DNA from: Epiperipatus broadwayi
Lineage: Eukaryota; Onychophora; Udeonychophora; Euonychophora; Peripatidae
NCBI GenBank assembly: GCA_028023455.1
Contig: JAQFVV010012575.1
Span: 738,517-802,516 of the forward strand
Length of the DNA stretch: 64,000 nt
Direction: 5' to 3'
In this document: positions 1-12,149 of the stretch, one piece after another
Position numbering within the stretch: the stretch's first letter is position 1
How the letters are laid out: each line of letters begins with the position of its first letter
Made by a program: the position numbers and the translations under genes
The notes under the pieces: model-generated
Databases searched by the model: none
Seen by the model: the letters and a program-made list of their open reading frames with translations, nothing else
Told to the model about the DNA's origin: nothing

Positions 1-1420
1 AATGTTAGAGCAAAACAGTTTACATTGATAAAAAACTAGAAAAACTAAGGAAAACAATAAGGCTAAAACAAATAGTAATTACCATTTAAAAAGTAAGAAA
101 AAAAAGAAATTTCAACATCTGACATAATTATTATTTTATTGTTTGTTCATAATTTCTAATTCATCATGAACTAAGTTTAAATTACATCTTCAGTGATAAT
201 TTCTTTATATTCCTCACAAAATTATCTTTTAAATTATATATAATATGTCTTACCTGAGATAATCCATAGCTTCAGAATCTCCAAAAGTATTCGCTCAAGA
301 ATTCTTCATTTTTATCTTGTACTCTAAAAGTTACCAAAACTCAAAGGCATCTATAAGAAAAAGATTCATCCTAATAAAAGATACAAAACAAATCATTTCC
401 AGTAGATAGATATGCATTTGTTATCATAGCAATTGACTCTTGTTTATCTAAAATTAGTAATTGTAGGCTACTGTCTATATCACTGATAAAATTAGTTTTA
501 TCTCTCCATTTTATATTTTTTGTGTACATCAACGATATTTATATTTTCTATGCACACCAGTGATGTTTATATTCTTTATGTATACCAGTGATGCTATCTT
601 GTTGTATTTATTTATTACATACATATAATTTATTTGTATTTAGTCCATTTGTTAGCTATAGACTTGAAAATAATGCGATGAAAGATATGGCAAAACTAGT
701 GACTCCATAGATGAGTATCAAGGCATAGGCAAGAATCGGAATTTGATTCTTTGCTTGCATATGCAATCTTTCTGTACATTTGATTATTAGTTTTGTAAAT
801 CATTATTTGTTATACAATATGCAAGAGTGGACACAAACACACCATATAAACATAATAATAAATAATAAATTATTAAATCTTTTGAGAATCATTCTTTTTA
901 TAAAATAAGTTTATTTTTATAAAATAAGTGGATTAAAACACACAAAATTATTGTACATATGAATTCATATGAGCATAAATAAATACAGAATTTATATACA
1001 CATACAACAATACAAACACAAATTAATTAATATTAAATCATTTTTCAAATAATTAAAAAATATTAAAATATTATTCAAAAAATTAAAAACATTAAAATTG
1101 TATACTTACCAGCCCTATATTCCGCAATTACATTTAGACTCCATGGAAGGCCTTGTTTGTGAATGATCAGCATATTTTTAATGCATTTTGTCAAATTCAT
1201 GAGGCCAATAAAAGTTTTCTGTCTTTATTGCTTCATGGAAATTAGAAAATTTATATATATAAAAAAAATTAAATGCGCCTGTTACAAATAAAGTTAATGA
1301 AAACTCCAAATTTCATCATATTTTTTTGTTAAAGATATCTTTAGAAAGCTACATTAGAGATGTATCAAATGCCAATATTTCTGTTGACGTCATGCTTATA
1401 GTTTTTACATCATTCAAAAA
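1..1420. other. AT-rich DNA without recognised gene
   Basis: No open frame of gene-like length or known repeat family was recognised here. The DNA is AT-rich with short homopolymer and ATTA-type runs. The last 150 bases may belong to the transposon whose coding relic follows, but no terminal inverted repeat was identified. Confidence 0.6.
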
Positions 1421-1424
1421 AGAA

Positions 1425-2123
1425 TAATAACATTTTGACCAATCAAATAAGATGCATGGAACACCCGCTTAATAAGCCAGAGCAGTTAAGGCTCATCTAC
1501 TATTGGAGTCATGATGAACTAACAGTAGAACATGGTGTGGCAGAACTGTCCCTCTCCAGAGGCACCTCATTCACTAGAACATTGGTCTGCATGAACTTTG
1601 CCAGGAGAGTCTCATCTCATACCCCTGCTATCAAATAGGGGGTCTGGATAAAATTGTAGAGGTAGATGAGACCTTCTTCAGTTGAAGAAAAAAATCACCA
1701 GGGCAGGATATTGCCCCAGCAATGGCTGTTCAGCAGTGTTTGTTATGACACTGGTGAATGTTTTGCTGTAGCAGTATGATCTCACTCAGCAGCCACACTC
1801 CTCCAAATGATCCATGACAACACCCAGCCTGGAACTACTATCTACAGTGATAGCTGGAAAGCTACATGACATCTGTTCTGGAGGCTGCTGGTTTTTCCCA
1901 CCTCACCATAAATCACTGGTACAACTTTGTTGACCCCTCCATGGGTGTGCACACCCAGAACATCAAGAGACTATGGGGTTTTTTGAAGTTGTGGAACAAG
2001 AAGCAGCATGGCACAAGCAAAACAACCATTGACAATTACCTAGCAGATTTCCTCTGGTTTCATCTGCACAAAGGACAGGATTTGTTCCAAGTGATGCTAG
2101 GCAAGATGAGCCTGTCTAAATGA
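1425..2123 (+). pseudogene. Merlin / ISXO2-like (IS1595-type) DDE transposase relic
   Basis: Conceptual translation in shifting frames matches the ISXO2-like transposase domain used by Merlin DNA transposons. Visible blocks in order are VEVDETFF (first Asp region), a PQQWLF block, SAATLLQMIHDN, PGTTIYSDSW (second Asp region), the LTINHWYNFVDP block and HTQNIKRLWG. In relatives the last block normally reads NIE followed by a hydrophobic-W; here lysine replaces the acidic residue. Several in-frame stops and at least one frameshift break the gene into two open pieces (1435-1638 and 1866-2123). The enzyme would cut and paste a DNA element but this copy is dead. Terminal inverted repeats were not found by eye. 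Confident for family, less so for ends. Confidence 0.85.
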
Positions 2124-2403
2124 CTGTTTATTTTTTATTTAATTTGTGCCAAAATATTTATAACTTGTATTTTTTATTCAATAAATGTCCAAATTATGTC
2201 ATGGAAAATTGTTGTTGTTATTTACATAATTGAAAAGAAGACCAAATGTTTAAAGGATTTCTTAAAAAGCATAAAAATTAAGCAATAACTTCTTGGTAGC
2301 ATAAATATTAAAAAAAATATCAAAGAAGTTGACAATTAAAAATCAAACCAACCCCCTTCCACCATCTAAAAATAAAGAAGAACTTTTCAGTATGATAAAT
2401 GTT

Positions 2404-3712
2404 AAATATATATATAATTATAATTGAAATAATATTTTTAACGGTTTACAAACAATTACAAATAATCTTTAAATCTGCAGAAGTACTTTTGGTTACTTTC
2501 TAACCTGCCTCAACTGCCATTAAATTCAAAAACTAAAAGCGGAAGTAAACATCATCAATTCAAATTCCACGAATCTTGTATTTTAATGTTAGAAGCTTGT
2601 CGATTTATTAAATGCATTTTATTCCTGTTTATAAAAATTGCCTCTTTAATTTTTCTTTTACTATGGTTTCTCTCCTCGTGAAGAATTTTAACATTTTTCA
2701 AAATTAAATTTAAATTTATATTTACATGTTTTTTCATGATCAAAGAAAACTGAAGAAGATATTAAATCACCATTATTTTTATTTTTTACACGCTTATATA
2801 ACAATTTGTGTTCCTTCAATCTTTTCTCAATGCTGCACCTATATTCACCTATATATGATAGCATACAATCACAAAAAATTTGATATATGACATTACTTTT
2901 TTGCTTGACATGTATGACATCCTTAGAATTATTAACTAATTTATTAATATTGTTTGGAACGTAGAATGAAACATTAAATACATTCTTATATAAATCCTTA
3001 AAAAAATTTTACTTGTGGATTTGAAATAAATGGAATAGATATCCATTTTTTATTATTAATCTTCATTTCTTTTAAATTATAATAATTTTTTTTAAATTGA
3101 CTTAAAGTATTGTTTATTTGTTCCATTTTATAACCAACATCAAGCAATTCCTTGGCAAATATCTCAATATTTTTCAATTTATCACTTTGGTAACGACATA
3201 ATTTTTCATTCCGAAACAAAAAAGATTTAAAACTTGCCATTTTATGCATCATTGGTACTTTTGATTTACAATTTATATATCCTCTTATTTGCAATGGCTT
3301 AATTATTAGTTTATAATTTAATATACTGTTATCTCTTGTGATCATTAAATCTAAATAGTTAATCTTATGGTCCTGTTCTTTTTCAATAGTCCATTTCAAG
3401 CCATTCAACTTATTTAATTCCTCTATAAGCAAATTTATACTATTAGTGTTCCCACAGACAAAAACATCATCCACATATCTTTTGTAAATTTTAATATCTC
3501 CAAAAATACACATATTTAAAATCGACAAGCTTCTAACATTAAAATACGAGATTCGTGGAATTTGAATTGATGACATTTGCTTCCGCTTTTAGTTTTTAAA
3601 TTTAATGGCAGTTGAGGCAGGTTAGAAAGTAACCAAAAGTACTTCTGCAGATTTAAAGATTGTTTGTAATTGTTTGTAAACCGTTAAAAATATTATTTCA
3701 ATTATAATTACA
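2404..3712 (-). mobile_element. 5'-truncated Penelope-like element with its 3' end folded back
   Basis: About 190-200 bp at 2404-2604 recurs as a reverse complement at 3520-3712, for example the segment around the PstI-like CTGCAG and the GCGGAAG block. The repeat covers the 3' tail of the element including the end of the GIY-YIG region. Between the arms lies a minus-strand RT plus endonuclease relic. A 5'-truncated body joined to an inverted copy of its own terminus is a known arrangement for Penelope-like insertions. The copy is embedded in a minisatellite-like stretch sharing the ACCATCTAAAAAT motif on both sides (2346 and from 3788). Confidence 0.8.
2555..3576 (-). pseudogene. Penelope-like reverse transcriptase plus GIY-YIG endonuclease relic
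   Basis: The 3576-2998 segment (192 codons) carries the PLE reverse-transcriptase active-site block YVDDVFV near its start, then the WTIEKE and INYLDLMITR blocks typical of PLE RT motifs. It ends at a stop inside a run of seven A on the plus strand (3000-3006). In another frame, 2998-2743 encodes a GIY-YIG nuclease: a VIYQIFC strand, SYIGEY, then EKRLKEHK with the conserved Arg/Glu-His context. So one homopolymer indel separates RT from nuclease. Further stops lie in 2720-2560. The N-terminal half of the RT is missing. The first 20 or so residues of the RT frame are read from the inverted arm and are not genuine RT. Function would be target-primed reverse transcription; this copy is inactive. 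Confidence 0.85.
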
Positions 3713-3784
3713 ATATTGTTTTAATTAATGGATATTTTATTTATTTTACATATATATATAAAGTAAAACGACAATAATTAAAAA

Positions 3785-4090
3785 GAAAACCAACCCCCAT
3801 CCACCATCTAAAAAAAGTGTTTGTTTCTTAAAAATCAAACTAACGCCTTCCACCATCTAAAAATAAAGAAGCACTTTTCATTAGCATAAATGTTAAAAAA
3901 AAAAAATCCCCCCCCAAAAGTAAAAAGATGATAATTAAAAAGCAAACCAACCCCCTCCACCATCTAAAAATAAAGAAGAATTTTTTGGTAGCGTAAATGT
4001 TGAAATATATATATATATAAAAGTAAAAAGACAATAATTAAAAAGCAAACCAACCTCTCCCTCTACTATCTAAAAACAAGGTGTTTATTA
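3785..4090. repeat. Minisatellite-like repeat, unit about 104 bp
   Basis: The motif ACCATCTAAAAA, preceded by an AAACCAACCCCC-like block and followed by AAAAGTAAAAAG and ACAATAATTAAAAAG, recurs at about 3788, 3839, 3944 and 4047. The last three are spaced about 105 and 103 bp. A related single unit is at 2340-2400 on the other side of the Penelope-like insertion, suggesting the element landed in, or expanded, a pre-existing repeat. An open frame on the minus strand here is only repeat translation. Confidence 0.65.
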
Positions 4091-4452
4091 AAAATGAAAT
4101 GTTTTAAGTCTTTAGTAAAAAAAACCCATACTATTTTCAAAAAGTGTTAAAAATATATATATAAAAGTAAAAAAATACTGTATAGAAAAACGAAATGTTT
4201 AAGACTTTTGTCAAAAAAAAAAGAAAAGGCATATTATTTTCTAAAACTATTTAAAAAAATACAAAATACCATATAAAAAAATTGAAAAGTTTTTTTAAAA
4301 AAAAATACAAATTTGTAAAAAATTAAAAATATAAATTTATAAAATTTACTGTATTTTACCATATCGTCCTCCTGTGAACATGTATATTGATGTGCATTGA
4401 GCAAAAACCAGCACCATCAAGCTGTGGAGTGTATTATATGTACTAATACCAA

Positions 4453-4453
4453 T

Positions 4454-4494
<41 letters not shown>
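4453..4494. repeat. (CAA)n microsatellite
   Basis: About fourteen nearly uninterrupted AAC/CAA units followed by ATGACAATGA. Confidence 0.95.
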
Positions 4495-4496
<2 letters not shown>

Positions 4497-4499
4497 ACA

Positions 4500-7400
4500 A
4501 TGATAAACCCTTTCATTAATCACCAATGCTGAAAGCAAAACAAACAAACCTTGGAAAACTCAGTAATTTATGAAATTTAGTTTAGTTGTTTTGTTAATTG
4601 TCATTATATTTTTTCCTTTTTCCTAAAACATTTGTTTTTTTAACTGGTCTCATAAACTAAGCATTGATTCTGCTCAGGTTTTTGACATTTTAGGCAATAC
4701 GATGGTGCTGTGATTGCTATCTTTTCTACATTGTTTAAACCTAACTATAACCTTATATTATAGTAGGCAGCTTTCATTTCTCTGCTGCTACAATTTTAAG
4801 GTATTAATTAAAAAAAATCTGAAGATGTTAGCATTATATTGACATTTTTGCATGATTGACAGTAATACACTGTTATGATAAAGCAATTAAGGAGATATCT
4901 ATTTTTCTGATTGGCTGAGTGTTTTAGCCTGTGGTCAAATTTTTAAATATGTAGATTTGTAAAGAAAAATGTAATTAGTTTAAAAATTAATAATTATGAT
5001 ACAATATTTTAGTAAAATATTTATTTTTAAATCAAAAATGACATTACTAGTAGGGCATTGTCTTTGAAAACACTTTATTTTTATAACTCTTAGAAAACTT
5101 GTTATGGCAACCAGAAGTAATTTCTATTTGGTTAAAAAAAATAGCTTTTGACAAAATTGTAAATAAAATGTTCATTAAGTTTTTTTTCTTTTTTTTTGAC
5201 AATAATTAATCTTAAATATATTCATTTATAATATCATAAAATTCAAATATCTAACATTTCATTTTTTTTAACTTTTTGAATAGGTAAATTTCATCCAATG
5301 GTGGCATACTCCATTGTTGAAGGTATAAACTTTATTTAGATATTTATTTTCATATTTAAAAAAAAAAATTTAAAATAGTTATCACTTAAAAACTTACAAT
5401 TATAAATTATTAGATAAAAACTGATTATATAATATATAGGAAAAACCATTAATTGTAAAAATAAAATGTCAAACATGGAAAGGTATTTAACAAAAGATTT
5501 ACTTAGTTTATTCAAAAATTGACAGGCAGAGATTTTTACTCAAGACATTAACAGATCCAGGGTTGTGAACATAGTAGCTTCCTTATTCACATAAAGTTAA
5601 ACCTTATCTCTAAGTAATTTTTTATTGTTTTTTTTTGACAAATCACATCTTTTATTTATAGGTTTCATCATGTCAAGAGTTTTTTATTTTTAGCTTTTTG
5701 CTATTCTTGTTCATTACATCTGTCTTCAAGGTTCAGATAGCAGATTTCATTTTCTAATTTAAAACTTCATTTGTTGATAGTACTTACTTCTCCTGTTGAA
5801 TCTTCATTAATCAATAGTATCTCAGGCTAATAACAGTTTAAATGATTGAGAGTTATATGTTTCCTTTTCAACTTCTACACTGGCTTCCACAAATGAATTG
5901 CTGTGGTATTGGTGAATTATGATGCAAGAGCCCTCATAAATATTATTGGAAATTTTTTATAACTTTTCTTTTCTGTATGGCTACTCAGTTATCTCTTTAT
6001 CCCCAAGATGAAAGGTATTATTTTTCATTTTTTGTTGACATATTCTAATTTATTAATTTTTCCAAAGCATCAGAATTATCCTTTTTGGATAGGATATAAT
6101 TTTCTATAACAGATAACTGTTTTAAATTAGCATGACACAAATTTTCCATAATGCAGATGGATAGGTAGTCCAGTTAACACAATATAAACTCTAAATAATT
6201 ACCCCAACTCCTGCACTACACATTGAGAGGAATAATTGATGGTATCAAATTGAGGTCAGAACATGTTTAATCCCTTTTTATACACTTCTGTCATTCAATT
6301 GAGATGAAGGGAGTGCCATGAACAGTGATAATAATATCAAGTATTCCTATGGCATCTAACTTCTGGGATTCTAAAATGTGTATTTGTATTTACCTGAGGC
6401 ACTAGATTTCCTATTACAATTTTTTAAAAAAAAATTGTATCCTACAACCAGAATGGAGGTAATGGACCATAGAAATCTTTTGCTGATGTCATGTTAAAAC
6501 TGTTGTGGAATGATAGGGTTTAAAGGTCTTATATGTGATTTGTTTAATGGTTTCATTCTATGGCCTATCTCACATGTCTCAGTACGACAAGTTGCCATAG
6601 TAAATTTTCTGCTAATGAAACCCACTTTTTAATAGCGTTTCTATTTTCTTAACACTATAATGATCATACAAACAGTGGGTTTACACAATTAAATTACTCT
6701 GGACAGCATGTGAAACTACATTTTCCCACTATTTAAGACCATTTTTTATATTGAAAAATACCCCTATCATCAATATTTCATTCTATTCTTCTACAAGAGA
6801 TTAGCTTGTTATATATTATACCATTAATATTAAATTAAAATAATAACTAAATAAACAAAATGAAAATGCAGAATATTGCATTATTTGGTTATAGTCTTCT
6901 TCTTCATTTTGTTTGTTTAATCAATGTTGTAAGTCATCTTCCACCAACTTATCAATCATCAACCCAAATGATGAACATAGATGTTATCTGTGCATAAGTG
7001 CTGTTGACTAGATTGAATTGGACTGTGGCCCAAGATATCCACTACTATATTTTCAGAACCTTTGAAATAAAGAACAGAGTAGTGGAATTTATGTAGAAAT
7101 AAACTCCACTGGATCAATCAATCATTAGTCAGATAACTGTGGTTTACAAACTTCAGGTTTTTGTGGTCCAACAATCACTATTATTTTAGACCTGATCAAA
7201 AATTAGCAAAATTTCTGGAAATCCCATATGATAGCAGGAGCTTCCTTTTCACTTACAATACAATTAATCTCAAAATCTTTTATTAGATGACTAATAAAAT
7301 ATAAAACTCTCTATTCATCATTATTTTAAACTTGGAACAGTGTATCTCCTATGCTATAACTACTATTAGCATTCAGTGCACAAAATTTTTTTTCAAAATC

Positions 7401-8285
7401 AGAGTATAACAATAAAATTTATCAAGAAATTCTTTTACAATCTGAAAACATTCATGGTGATGAGGGACCATTTCTAATAGGTGTTCCAATGGGTGTTCTT
7501 TTTTATTAACTGGAATGACAGATCTATTTCAACTATAAAATTCTTGTACACTTGATTGTAAAAGTTGCACAATCCTGGGATCCCTTACTGACTATAATTA
7601 TATGCAAATAAGATAGCCAATGTGTGGCATCAATAAAATACATCTAGTTGTTATATAGTTAAACTTATATTCCTGAAATAAATAAAATTTTTATGTATTA
7701 GAGTTACATCCATAAAACAAAATGCTTATTCACAATTTCAGATTGCAGGTGCTAATAATTTTTATATTATGTGTTTGATGATTATAATAAAAGCTTGGGA
7801 ATGAAAGAAAGAGTATAATAGATTTGAACTTTAGATAGATAGTAATGACCCAATGGATTATTTATCCTTTTAAATCTGTTGTTCAGTTTGTCAACAGTAA
7901 TGTTAGGAATGTTAATTGTGAATATTTTTTTTATAAACTTTTGATAAAGTATGACTAGAGACATTTTAAGTGCATTTACTTTATATAGTCATTGAATTAA
8001 GAAATATAATGAGTTGTATAAATAAGTATTTTATTTTTATATGTGCCCTAGAGAATACATGCAGTATCTCATAAGATGTCAGATGATATATACCTGGGTT
8101 TCTCACTATGTTATTTATGCCAAAAGCTAAATTTCTGGTTCATGAAATTTCTGTAATTGTAGAACTGTCAGGAAAGGATGTATTGTTTATTTGTATTTAC
8201 TAATGAGTAATTTGATAAGAATAATAAATTAAATATGATGCATTAATGTACTATCAATTCCAAGTTTCTACAGAGAATATTGTCA
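4500..8285. other. Long AT-rich stretch, nothing recognised
   Basis: No convincing coding region, RNA gene or repeat boundary was seen. Open frames are short and of biased AT-rich composition. Around 5640-7600 the sequence is slightly less extreme in composition and could be an ancient, unrecognisable insertion or intron sequence. Confidence 0.5.
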
Positions 8286-8289
8286 ATAA

Positions 8290-8440
8290 AACAGGCAAAA
8301 CACTCCATACAGTAGTGCCACCCTGTGCCAACCAGAGTAATCAATGGATGCCAGAAGGTTTGTGCATAAAATCCCCATAGGTGGAACTACTGCATGGAGA
8401 GTTTTGCCTGTTTAATAACAGTTATGTGCTAACATAGAGA
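8290..8440. mobile_element. Family B ribozyme-repeat fragment, fold-back form, ribozyme lost
   Basis: The ends form an inverted pair: CAGGCAAAACACTCCATAC near 8293 and its near-complement ending GAGAGTTTTGCCTG at 8411. The inner segment (CAATGGATGCCAGAAGG, then TGCATAAAATCCC) is the one found in the 18438-21812 array and at 16339-16658. The following TTTAATAACAGTTATG matches the array's end segment. The part that holds the hammerhead motif in the array (ACTAGT plus CTGATGA) is absent. Flanking ATTGTC repeats are too short to call a target duplication with confidence. Confidence 0.75.
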
Positions 8441-8839
8441 CTATTGTCCTAAGAACTTAATTTTAATAAATGAAATATAGAATCTAATGGACATGAGGAT
8501 AAAATCACAGTTAGGAAAATGAATTAGTAATGCATGATGAAATTTGAAAATAAAGCATAATAAATAAATAAATGGATAATGAATGAAATAATAAACCCTG
8601 CTATAAGAACATAACACAAAATATTTGCTGGATCCAATGAAATGTAAAATAACTTGAGTAATAAACAATAAATTACAGTATTAAAAATTAAAAAAAAAAG
8701 GTAAAATGAGAAAGGCAAACTTATAAAATATATCCAATTCTGATGGAAATGACAGTTAATGGTGAGAAGAATAAATGACATTCTTTTTCTCATACTGAAA
8801 TATTAATATTACAAACTATCAAAAATGCAGAAGGAAAAT

Positions 8840-10000
8840 TAAAACTTGTAGCTTAGATATGTAAGTAGTAGAAGCAGAAAATCCAATGCCAAAGTCAAAT
8901 GATGGATATCATAAAAGTTAATGAAATGAGGCAAGACTTTACTGAAATGAGACAAGAGCACAAATTTAGGAAATAAAATGAATAAAGTGAAAAGTAAAGT
9001 ACAGAAAAGCCTAAAAGAATGTAAGAGAGGATAGAAATGTTTAGAAAATAAAAGAGAAAAAATCCAGCAGAATTTAAGGCAAGAAATAAAGGATATCAAG
9101 AGAAATGAAAAATTCTAGAGAATATAGAGGATACTTAGTTACTAGATTTAAATTAGAACAAGGTCAAAGAGCGAGAGATATAAACTATAAAATCAGTTGT
9201 TAAAAAGAGCTAATATCAAATGAAATAAATGAAAATGAAGTTAAAAAAGATAAATTGGCATATGAACATAACTATGAAGTTTTAGGTGACAAAGTAAACA
9301 AAATTCAACAAGGGCTGAGAAGAATATAGAAAATAACAGTTAAAATTAAGAAGTTTTAAAATGGTACAAAATAAGTTAATAGATGAAGTAAATCAAATAA
9401 AATATGTCAAAACAAAATAAATCAGAATTGAACAATATTATAGAAAGAAACAAATATAAGAAAGATCAAATAGAATTAAATGAAAATAATTACTTAGACA
9501 GATATATAAACAGTTTAGAAGTAATGGAAAATAAAGTACAGCTTGTAGACGAAGCAATGACAGAAATAATAAAGAGATAATAAATAAGTTAGATAATTCA
9601 AAAAAATATTAGTTTCTTTAGGAGATTTAAAAAAGAAAAAAATAATTTAAATCCAACAGTGGAGGAATTTAAAAATAAACCAGAAAGTAATATCTAACAA
9701 GGATAATATTAAGTATGTATTCCTAGAAGATAAATTAGATAAAATAAAAATAAATGAACAAGGTGATAGAATTTCAAAAGATGTTAAAATTATAGAAGAA
9801 TTTAAAAATAACATTAATGCTTACATTGAAGTAGAAGTTGATTAATCTGAATTTAAAGTAGAGTTAAAAATATATTACAGGAAAGATATAGAGAGAATTA
9901 GATAGAACAGACATGGGTGAAGAAAATAAATTAGGTGAATAGCATAAAATTAAAAACGTTCATATTTATGCAAAAGCAATAGGTAGTAATGAAAAACCTT
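8840..10000 (+). pseudogene. Decayed coiled-coil ORF, possibly retroelement gag/ORF1-like
   Basis: A purine-rich strand reads, in interrupted frames, as heptad-like Glu/Lys/Asn-rich peptide. Examples are EMRQDFTEMRQEHKF near 8930, IQQNLRQEIKDIKR near 9065, and a longer segment near 9430-9580 with LDRYINSLEVMENKVQLVDE. Stops interrupt it every 20-50 codons. Repeated 'MRQ/EIK' coiled coils of this kind occur in gag-like or ORF1 proteins of invertebrate retroelements. No zinc knuckle, protease or RT was seen with it. Strand bias and amino-acid pattern support former coding. The specific family is inference only. Confidence 0.4.
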
Positions 10001-10139
10001 AAAAGAGTAAAGGGATATTAACAAATAGTTATCAAGATAAAATGGAAGGCATAAATAGTGAATTGCAGTTTGAAAAGATCTTGATTACTTATATTTTATC
10101 AAGTCATTTACTATTTCAAAAACATATTTATTCCTGATT

Positions 10140-10630
10140 TCACAGCGAAAAGAAGCTTACAGATTTAGCATTTTTAGTGAATTTAACCATTTATTTAAAT
10201 GTGTTAAACATGTATTTTCAAGATGAAAACCAATTTACCAATACACTGATCAAGGCAAGCTCAAATTAAAGTGAACAATTTTATGCATTTCAATATATTG
10301 TCCAAACGTAGTCCTGAGATATAAATAAACTAACACCAATTTTTAAACGGAATGCATAAAGCTGCAGTCTGACATTCATCTTAAAATATAATTTGGGTGT
10401 GACTTTTTACTGGACTTTTATAGATCCTGGCTTCTTAGATAAATATACAATGCTATAAAATTATGCCTTATTTGGTAGTACCTATATTAGTGAGAAACTA
10501 TTTTCAATAATGAAACACATTAAAATTAAAATTGAAATCAAAATATCTGATAACAGCTTTGAGAACTCATTGAGAACTGTAACTACTTCTAACAAACCAT
10601 ATATTGATGCATTAGTTTTTTACATATAAT
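10140..10630 (+). pseudogene. hAT transposase C-terminal relic (ZBED/GTF2IRD2-like)
   Basis: From 10162 the plus strand reads DLAFLVNLTIYLNVLN then QDENQFTNTLI, matching the 'DLAFL-DIT-HLN-LN' and 'GKNQ' segments of this hAT group. Near 10480 it reads FGSTYISEKLFSIMKHIK followed by LRTVTTSNKPYIDALV, the C-terminal hAT dimerisation block (STY-CE-LFS-MK ... LR-ATT). Stops and frameshifts separate the blocks, and the N-terminal zinc finger and catalytic region are not visible. The non-autonomous hAT at 12150 has termini of the type mobilised by this clade. That link is plausible but not shown. Confidence 0.7.
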
Positions 10631-10729
10631 GTCAAATATCCCTTTAATTTTATGTTGCCTTCTTTTCTTTAACTTTTACAATTAAAAATATATAAAAAAC
10701 ACCAATATTTTATTTTATATATATATATA

Positions 10730-11180
10730 TCATCAACCATTGTCAATCCACTGCAGGATGAAGGTCTCTCCAAGTTCAAACTATCTTCACCGATCCCTAG
10801 CTTCTCTTCTCCACATGACCCCTGCTATCCATCTCACATGTAATCTCTTTCTGGGTCTTTTACAATATCCCACTTCAGTCTTTCAATTTTTCCAATGAGG
10901 TCAATAACACTTGTTTGTTTTCTTACCCATATACTGTATTGGGTTTTCGATCTCTTCTTGTTACTCCTAATATGCATATGTCCATACTTCTTTGAATGGT
11001 CTGAAGTCTCTGTATTGCTCTTCTATTAAGTGTCCCAAGTCTCAGATACTTCTTTTCAAACACATAGACATATTTCCTTTTAGTATCAAATTATTTCTAC
11101 CAAAAGCATTCTAAACAAGTTTAATTCTATGATTAATTTCATCCATTATGCTTCCATCTGTATTAATCATCTTTAAATGA
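10730..11180 (-). pseudogene. RTE-type LINE 3' fragment
   Basis: Starting at TCAACCATTGTCAATCCACTG, this closely parallels the 3' end of the RTE copy at 49581-51007, including the 3' UTR start, the HVRWMDEIRK-like block and the RRDRKR region. It carries numerous small deletions, including one removing most of the region after the 'SETW' block. It ends where the parallel with the longer copy stops near 11175. It is 5'-truncated and non-coding. Confidence 0.85.
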
Positions 11181-12141
11181 ATTATACGGTATAATATAAT
11201 ATAAAATATTTTTATATAACAGCAATAATACATATATAAAATTTGCAATGCTGGGGAAATGATCAATATAATCTGAATAAAAAAAATCTAGCTCAATCGG
11301 GGTCGCTATTATATAATGAACTATCTTAAAACATTGTTAATCTTTACTAAAACCTAATTCGTTCAAGTTATATGTAAAACGAAATAAAACAATGAGATTA
11401 TCTGCTCCAGATATCAACAAATCTATCATAATTACAAAGTAAACTGCAATAAGTAGTGAAATCATATATCATTGCCTTAAACAATAACATATGATTAAGC
11501 TGTCTACTTGATTAGGAATTGACTGAAAGTCAATTCGAGTCAATAACTAAATTAGATTCCGTCACACTTTCTTAATCCACTGTTATTATAATAATTCAAA
11601 TCTATTTTAATATTTAATCATACTGTATTTTATTTAAATAGATTAGTTTCTAACTAATTATAACTGCATTTTACAAAACGTTTTTAAACTTATACACTAT
11701 TTAAATGTTGAAACAAAATAATCTTTTGCTCAATTTTACATCTAGTTTAATTTAATAAAATGCTAAATATAATGTATATAATTTCATTCGTATCTTCCAA
11801 TAAAGCGGTACATAATTATTGCTTCGTTTATATTTTAAAATAGAATATTCCATGAGAATTTATTACCAACAAATCTATTAGATAATTTCTAACTCTACAA
11901 TACTCAATCACATTATATAAAAGATATATTATGTTTCCATTGGATGTTTATTAACTTATAATCATTAATATTATTCATTTGAACCTTCAATCAATCAAAT
12001 ATGAAATGGAACTTGGTAACAATTAAGCTATATAATTATAATTGACAGTTATTCAAATCAAAGATAATATTCAATTAAGCTAGCCAATGAAATTTGTTAT
12101 TTTCATTTCAGAGGAATTTAAAAAGTATTTAAGATAAGTCA
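11181..12141. other. AT-rich DNA, nothing recognised
   Basis: No gene, RNA or repeat was recognised. Short direct and inverted ATTA-type words only. Confidence 0.5.
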
Positions 12142-12149
12142 GTCTAAAC

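Noticed and set aside
8441-9099. Overlapping Phe/Leu/Ile-rich minus-strand frames
   Set aside because: They are the complement of a purine-rich plus strand and look hydrophobic for that reason. Coding signal, if any, is on the plus strand.
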